Source: JAFGKK01 sp964521085 (GTDB lineage: Bacteria > Chloroflexota > Anaerolineae > Anaerolineales > RBG-16-64-43). From it: a stretch of 16,222 nucleotides of DNA. Positions 12,600-16,222 of the stretch are shown piece by piece (the first letter of the stretch is position 1; the number at the start of each line of letters is the position of its first letter). The stretch spans positions 1-16,222 of the forward strand of contig CAZFPL010000070.1 of assembly GCA_964521085.1 (NCBI GenBank), given 5' to 3'. The notes beneath the pieces are model-generated. The model saw nothing but the letters and a program-made list of their open reading frames with translations, did no database searches and was not told the DNA's origin. Made by a program: the position numbers and the translations under genes.

Positions 12600-12930
12600 T
12601 TCCATTCGGTTTCCAACAGCCCTTTCATCGCAAACCGCACCGGGGACTTCCAAAGGGTTCCCGGGATCTGATCGGGATTGACGGGTTCCCGATCCAGACA
12701 GGCTGAATGCGGTTCCCGGGCAGAGAAAACCAAACGGCGACCTCCGCATCGCGTCCCAAGCGCAGCACCGCGTGCAATGATTTCCGCGACGTTTTCCGCT
12801 CCGCCGCCTATAATCCTGAAATGCAGAATCTCCCGAATGCCAACGGCCTTTCGCTGCGAGGCGTGCGTGTGTTCCAGCGGGAGATGCCCAATAGCATGAT
12901 CGCAAGGCGCGGAGAATTGGAATCCATCCT
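12600..12930 (-). pseudogene. Decayed C-terminal fragment of a GH36 alpha-galactosidase
   Basis: On the minus strand this stretch matches about the last 100 residues of the intact GH36 gene at 13991. The blocks lie in different frames: ILHF...GAENVAE (intact LHFSQGAEVAE); SLHAVLRLGRDAEVAVWFSLPG (intact SLRAVLRLGREAEGAVWLSLPG); and, back in the first frame, REPVNPDQIPGTLWKSPVR (intact REPIKPKQIAGNLWKFPVR). At least two single-base indels therefore break it, and the catalytic part is missing. Ends are approximate; similarity fades near 12600 and above about 12850. It occupies most of the gene-free stretch 12523-13064. Together with the flanking paralogous lipoproteins it points to an old tandem duplication. 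Confidence 0.8.
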
Positions 12931-13006
12931 TTTCCATCCGATCAACCGCTGAAATATAGCCTTAATCTGCCAGTGGGGATTTCTTATAACGTTCATCGTT
13001 CTTTAT

Positions 13007-13015
13007 TGGTAGAAT
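13007..13015 (+). promoter_or_regulatory. Extended -10 element of lipoprotein B
   Basis: TGGTAGAAT: a TGn extension with TAGAAT (5 of 6 to consensus), 49 nt before the chosen ATG at 13065. It sits in a locally AT-rich stretch (12950-13015). No convincing -35 box. Confidence 0.45.
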
Positions 13016-13064
13016 AGCCATGAATAGAAGTGGCCCTTTGGAATACCGAATGGGGAGGTTTCCA

Positions 13065-13685
13065 ATGGAAAAATCCAATCACCACATCGTTTGTGCTCTA
13101 TCCCTGACGGGAATTCTGTGCGCTTGCGGTTCCGGCACATCGTCCCCCCCGGTCCAAGAGCCCTCCATCACCCCCGCAGTAATGACAGCCGTCCAAATCA
13201 CTTCGCTCCTGGATCCATCTCCCACCTCTGAGTTGAGCCCGGCATCTCAAGAAAGCCCTATCCTTTCGCCGACCTTTGAGCTGTCCCCCAACCCGACCTC
13301 CGCGCTGACTCAGAAAGCCATCCTCTGCAATGATTCCTTGTTTGTAGAAGATGTGACCATCCCGGATGGGACGATCCTGGCGCCCGAGGAGGATTTCGTA
13401 AAGACGTGGAAGTATAAAAACACCGGCGCATGCAAATGGACAACCTCTTATAAAATCGGCTTTGCCTACGGAAATGAGATGAGAGCAATCGAAACCAAGC
13501 TGCCGAATTCCGTTGATCCGGGAGCCTCGGTTGACATCTCGCTTAAGATGACCGCGCCCAAAGCCACGGGATGGTATGGCGGATGGTGGAGACTGAAGAG
13601 TGAGTCCGGCGTTTATTTTGGAGATTTTGTGTACGTCTCCATTCGGGTTTCCGACGGCCAGGAAACCAGCACGCCTGGTCCGTGA
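13065..13685 (+). CDS. NBR1-type Ig-like domain lipoprotein B
   Basis: 206-residue predicted lipoprotein, paralogue of lipoprotein A. The ATG at 13065 is chosen over an in-frame ATG at 13020 because GGGAGG lies 6 nt upstream and it begins a clean signal peptide with lipobox LCAC (Cys 21). Residues 22-86 are a Ser/Pro/Thr linker and residues 88-199 the NBR1-type Ig-like domain: DVTIPDGTILAPEEDFVKTW, YKNTGACKWTTSYKIGF, SVDPGASVDISLKMTAP, GWYGGWWRLKSESGVYFGDFVYVSIRV. Cys 88 and Cys 123 fall at exactly the same residue numbers as in A. It lacks A's long C-terminal Thr/Pro tail (ends GQETSTPGP). Base composition is visibly more AT-rich than A and the rest of the window, which could mean relaxed selection or a different history. 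Surface binding role inferred. Confidence 0.87.
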   Translation: MEKSNHHIVCALSLTGILCACGSGTSSPPVQEPSITPAVMTAVQITSLLDPSPTSELSPASQESPILSPTFELSPNPTSALTQKAILCNDSLFVEDVTIPDGTILAPEEDFVKTWKYKNTGACKWTTSYKIGFAYGNEMRAIETKLPNSVDPGASVDISLKMTAPKATGWYGGWWRLKSESGVYFGDFVYVSIRVSDGQETSTPGP

Positions 13686-13706
13686 TGATAAACGGGTAAC
13701 CCCCCG

Positions 13707-13742
13707 CGCCAGCATGCCCATTTTATGCCTATGGCGTTTTTT
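13707..13742 (+). terminator. Rho-independent terminator of lipoprotein B
   Basis: CGCCA-GCAT (13707-13715) pairs with ATGC (13725-13728) and TGGCG (13732-13736), with a 3-nt bulge (CTA) and a 9-nt loop, followed directly by TTTTTT (13737-13742). It lies 21 nt after the stop codon. Confidence 0.75.
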
Positions 13743-13990
13743 CCGACCGGCATTTAGAAAAGCATCAAAAGCAGGGCGCCGTCGCATCGCGACTTCCGTC
13801 AAGCAAGGTTCATCCTTTTCATGCGATTCCGGAAGAGACGTCGAAAATATTAAAAATTTTTTAGCTTAATTGGAACGGAAAGGTCGTACCTCATCTGCGA
13901 AGTCCGCCCGCGACTCCATCACCTTCCCAAGACCCAGAGCATTCGTAGGATGGGGTAGGCTTCGCGAAGACCTCATGAGGATCGATCATT
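13743..13990. other. Non-coding stretch between lipoprotein B and the GH36 gene
   Basis: No credible gene. It contains an AT-rich patch (about 13845-13868, including AAAAATTTTTT) and, near the 3' end of the GH36 gene, two short perfect palindromes (CTTCGCGAAG and CCTCATGAGG, about 13960-13980) that might serve as a weak minus-strand terminator. Otherwise I see nothing in it. Confidence 0.4.
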
Positions 13991-16222
13991 TCAAGCCGGG
14001 GGGATTTGCTTGCGTCTTGCGCCGTTATTCCAACGAATATCGATGATCCCATCGCCGGTGAACCGCACCGGAAACTTCCATAGATTCCCGGCGATCTGCT
14101 TGGGTTTGATCGGTTCCCGGCCCAGCTTGGCCGTCTTCGGCTCGCCGGGCAACGAAAGCCATACGGCGCCCTCCGCTTCGCGCCCCAAACGCAGCACCGC
14201 GCGCAATGATTCCCGCGACGGTGTCCATTCCGCCACTTCAGCCCCCTGGCTGAAATGCAAATTCGAACCGATGTATTGCGCGCCGGCCGCCCGAGGATGC
14301 ACCGCCAGCAGGACCGTTCCATGCGCCGGGATTCCCTCCAACTCCAGCTGTCCCCCGGCGGTTTCCAGACACCGCTCATCCCAGAAGGAAAAAACAACCG
14401 CTTCCTCCCGTATTCCGGTGATCTCCCGGACATCGATAAAGCGGTCGGCGGCCCGATCCCCCCAATTGAAAATTCCGACCACCCACCAATTCCCCTGCGG
14501 CCCGCGCATCGGCAGGACCGCGATCGAAGACGCCGCTTCGCCGCGCCAGGACGGCAGCTCCGCGGCGCGATACAACGGCGGGAGGAGAGCCTGCGCCAGG
14601 CGCACGGCGGCGGGCGAGAGTTGGGTGAGATCATCCGACAGCAGGACCATGCCGCCCGACAAGGCGATTGCGGCAGCGAGAGTCCTACGCTCGTCGGGAG
14701 TCAGACGCGTTTCCGTATCCCGCGCCAGCATGCAATCCGGATCGTTCCACCACCAGCGCCGGTGGAGAGGAGCGCGGGCGAGCATGTTGCGTACCGCGTT
14801 CCACGCCGCCGGGAGCGTCGGATCGCCGCGTCCGGCCCAGGTGTGATGGAACAGGTGCGCCTTCCAGATCGAATCCACGTCCGGCCCGATCCGCATCGCG
14901 TCGAAGATGCCGATCCCCGACCCGAGCGGGCAGCCGCATCCGAGCAGGTAGGTTTTTTCGCCGGCCGCGGCGCGGATTTCTTCGAGTGCTTTATGCAGCG
15001 CCTGGGCGCGGGTCACCGATGGATCGTGAAGCCGCACCCCCTTCACCGCCGGCATATACAAATAATCCAGCTTGAGGAACGGGAATTTCCAGTCCCGCAC
15101 AGCGGTTTGAATCAGCCGCCGGATGTGCGCGAGAACATCCGGCCGGGTCACATCCAGGGAGCGCGTCTCGCGCACCCAGGCCAGTTTGATGTTCGCCATC
15201 ACGCCTTGCGCTCTGGAAGCCAGCCAATCCGGATGCTCCTGCGCGATGCGTGAACCGAGATTTACAAGGAACGGGGAAAGCCAAACGCCCGGGGTGAGGC
15301 CGGCCTTGGATATGCGCGCGGCGATCTCGTCCATCCGTGACGGGAATTTCGCGTTGCGTTCGAACCAATCGCCGACGTCGGCCTGGAATCCGTCGTCCAG
15401 CTGGATCATCCGAAGCGGGAGCTTGGGGCGCAGCGCGGAGGCGGCGTCGGTGTTCTTTTCCAGGTCGGTTTGGCGGATGGTCGTGTAGTAGTAGTACCAG
15501 GAACTCCATCCCTCGGGCGCCGCGCGTTTCGTGCGCGCCCCGTTTTCACGCGCCGCCGCGTTGAAATACTCCGCCGCCGGTGCCCCCAACGAGAGATAGG
15601 CGCGGTCAGTGGAGAGGGAGTTTCCGGCATCGAGCCGCACCCCATCGGCATCGGCTTCGATCCGCAGCGAGAGATTATCATCGCCCAGGCACGTTTCCAC
15701 CAGGCCGAATTGTTCGCGCTGCGCGAGAAATCCCGCCACAAGGTGATCCCGGCCGATATCTTCGCCGATCGCCGTGAACATATCCGAAACGAAATGACCG
15801 GGTTTTCCCGAAGGGCGCCGGCTCGTCCCGATATGCATCGCCGAATTGATCGGCCCGAGCATCGGCCCCGGCTGGCGGTCGGTGCTCCGCCGTCCGCCGG
15901 CGAAGCTCCAGGTTTGCCATCCGTTGACAAACATCGCCCTGCGTGTGGAATCGGCCGGCAGGCGCACGCCGCCTGCCGCTCCGAACCGCGGACCGGCCAG
16001 GCAAAGGTCGATCGTGTCTATGTACAACGGCCGATCCCCGCGGTTGGTGATGATCACTCTCCAAAGCAGGAACGGGCGGCGGACAGGCAGATTCCATTCG
16101 ACCCGGATTGCGAGCCCGTTGCCCGCATCCGCTTCCGCGGAGAGCGTCCGGCATCGGCCATGATATGAATCATTGCGCAGGGCGGCCGCCGGACGGCACC
16201 GGGCTTCCCGAAGCATCCATTT
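13991..16222 (-). CDS. GH36 alpha-galactosidase (5' end beyond the window)
   Basis: Glycoside hydrolase family 36 (clan GH-D), which removes alpha-1,6-galactose from oligosaccharides such as melibiose or raffinose with retention of configuration. At least 741 residues are in the window. Counting from the first in-window ATG (16216), residues 1-230 are the N-terminal beta-sandwich (NGWQTWSFAG at 98-107). The TIM barrel starts at EGWSSWYYYY (about 235). QLDDGFQ (Asp 274/275) lines the substrate site, FLKLDYLY holds the expected nucleophile Asp 384, and MRIGPDVDSIW the acid/base Asp 446; GCGCPLGSG (426-434) is typical. The C-terminal beta domain carries two parts, the second (about 625-725) being duplicated in the pseudogene at 12600. 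The frame is open to the window edge, so the true start may lie further right. No signal peptide is visible in this part. Linkage specificity is inferred from family only. Confidence 0.9.
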   Translation of the reverse strand, partial: KWMLREARCRPAAALRNDSYHGRCRTLSAEADAGNGLAIRVEWNLPVRRPFLLWRVIITNRGDRPLYIDTIDLCLAGPRFGAAGGVRLPADSTRRAMFVNGWQTWSFAGGRRSTDRQPGPMLGPINSAMHIGTSRRPSGKPGHFVSDMFTAIGEDIGRDHLVAGFLAQREQFGLVETCLGDDNLSLRIEADADGVRLDAGNSLSTDRAYLSLGAPAAEYFNAAARENGARTKRAAPEGWSSWYYYYTTIRQTDLEKNTDAASALRPKLPLRMIQLDDGFQADVGDWFERNAKFPSRMDEIAARISKAGLTPGVWLSPFLVNLGSRIAQEHPDWLASRAQGVMANIKLAWVRETRSLDVTRPDVLAHIRRLIQTAVRDWKFPFLKLDYLYMPAVKGVRLHDPSVTRAQALHKALEEIRAAAGEKTYLLGCGCPLGSGIGIFDAMRIGPDVDSIWKAHLFHHTWAGRGDPTLPAAWNAVRNMLARAPLHRRWWWNDPDCMLARDTETRLTPDERRTLAAAIALSGGMVLLSDDLTQLSPAAVRLAQALLPPLYRAAELPSWRGEAASSIAVLPMRGPQGNWWVVGIFNWGDRAADRFIDVREITGIREEAVVFSFWDERCLETAGGQLELEGIPAHGTVLLAVHPRAAGAQYIGSNLHFSQGAEVAEWTPSRESLRAVLRLGREAEGAVWLSLPGEPKTAKLGREPIKPKQIAGNLWKFPVRFTGDGIIDIRWNNGARRKQIPPA

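Noticed and set aside
12707..12952. Small plus-strand gene of 81 residues between the two lipoproteins
   Set aside because: It is antisense to the GH36 remnant and its N-terminal half matches the antisense frame of the intact GH36 gene, so it is a shadow of decayed coding sequence.
13020..13064. Upstream ATG start for lipoprotein B
   Set aside because: Would put 15 extra residues before the signal peptide; ATG 13065 has a GGGAGG ribosome-binding site and yields a normal lipobox position.

Overview
The window looks like a chromosomal scaffold of a high-GC, free-living bacterium of the phylum Chloroflexota, most likely an Anaerolineae-like lineage. This is inferred from its secreted lipoproteins with long Pro/Thr/Ser 'PTPTPT' linkers, the NBR1-type Ig-like lipoproteins, the WD40 lipoprotein, the M42 peptidases, the GH36 alpha-galactosidase and the general base composition. 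No phylogenetic marker settles it. There is one 100-N scaffold gap at 5504-5603.

Layout. On the minus strand, 78-3667 holds an overlapping cluster read glmU (peptidoglycan/cell-wall precursor synthesis) -> cdd (cytidine deaminase) -> a membrane-anchored C25 (gingipain-like) cysteine peptidase. Upstream of it lie a tRNA-Gln(TTG) gene with its own Rho-independent terminator (3743-3793) and an orphan response regulator (3936-4955, minus). A short divergent region separates the regulator from a small membrane-anchored Pro/Thr-rich protein (5045-5449, plus).

From 5450 to 5861 there is no gene. The stretch holds two copies of a REP/MITE-like repeat, one of them split by the N gap. On the far side is an isocitrate/isopropylmalate dehydrogenase-family gene (5862-6980, minus).

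Divergent from that gene, a promoter at about 7169-7197 drives a four-gene plus-strand cluster: M42 peptidase, M42 peptidase, WD40 lipoprotein, M42 peptidase (7207-11646).

The right end (11827-16222) has an alternating pattern: NBR1-domain lipoprotein A (+), a decayed GH36 C-terminal fragment (-), NBR1-domain lipoprotein B (+), and an apparently intact GH36 alpha-galactosidase (-) running off the right edge. The pattern reads as an old tandem duplication of a lipoprotein/alpha-galactosidase pair whose first glycosidase copy has been lost.

Functionally the window is mostly housekeeping and nutrient use: cell-wall precursor synthesis, nucleoside salvage, central or amino-acid carbon metabolism, peptide degradation and alpha-galactoside hydrolysis, with several cell-surface proteins. 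The least explained items are the tandem M42 cluster with an embedded WD40 lipoprotein, the C25 peptidase translationally nested in the glmU-cdd cluster, the response regulator's uncharacterised output region, and the repeat elements around the assembly gap. I see no CRISPR array, transposase, integrase or phage gene.
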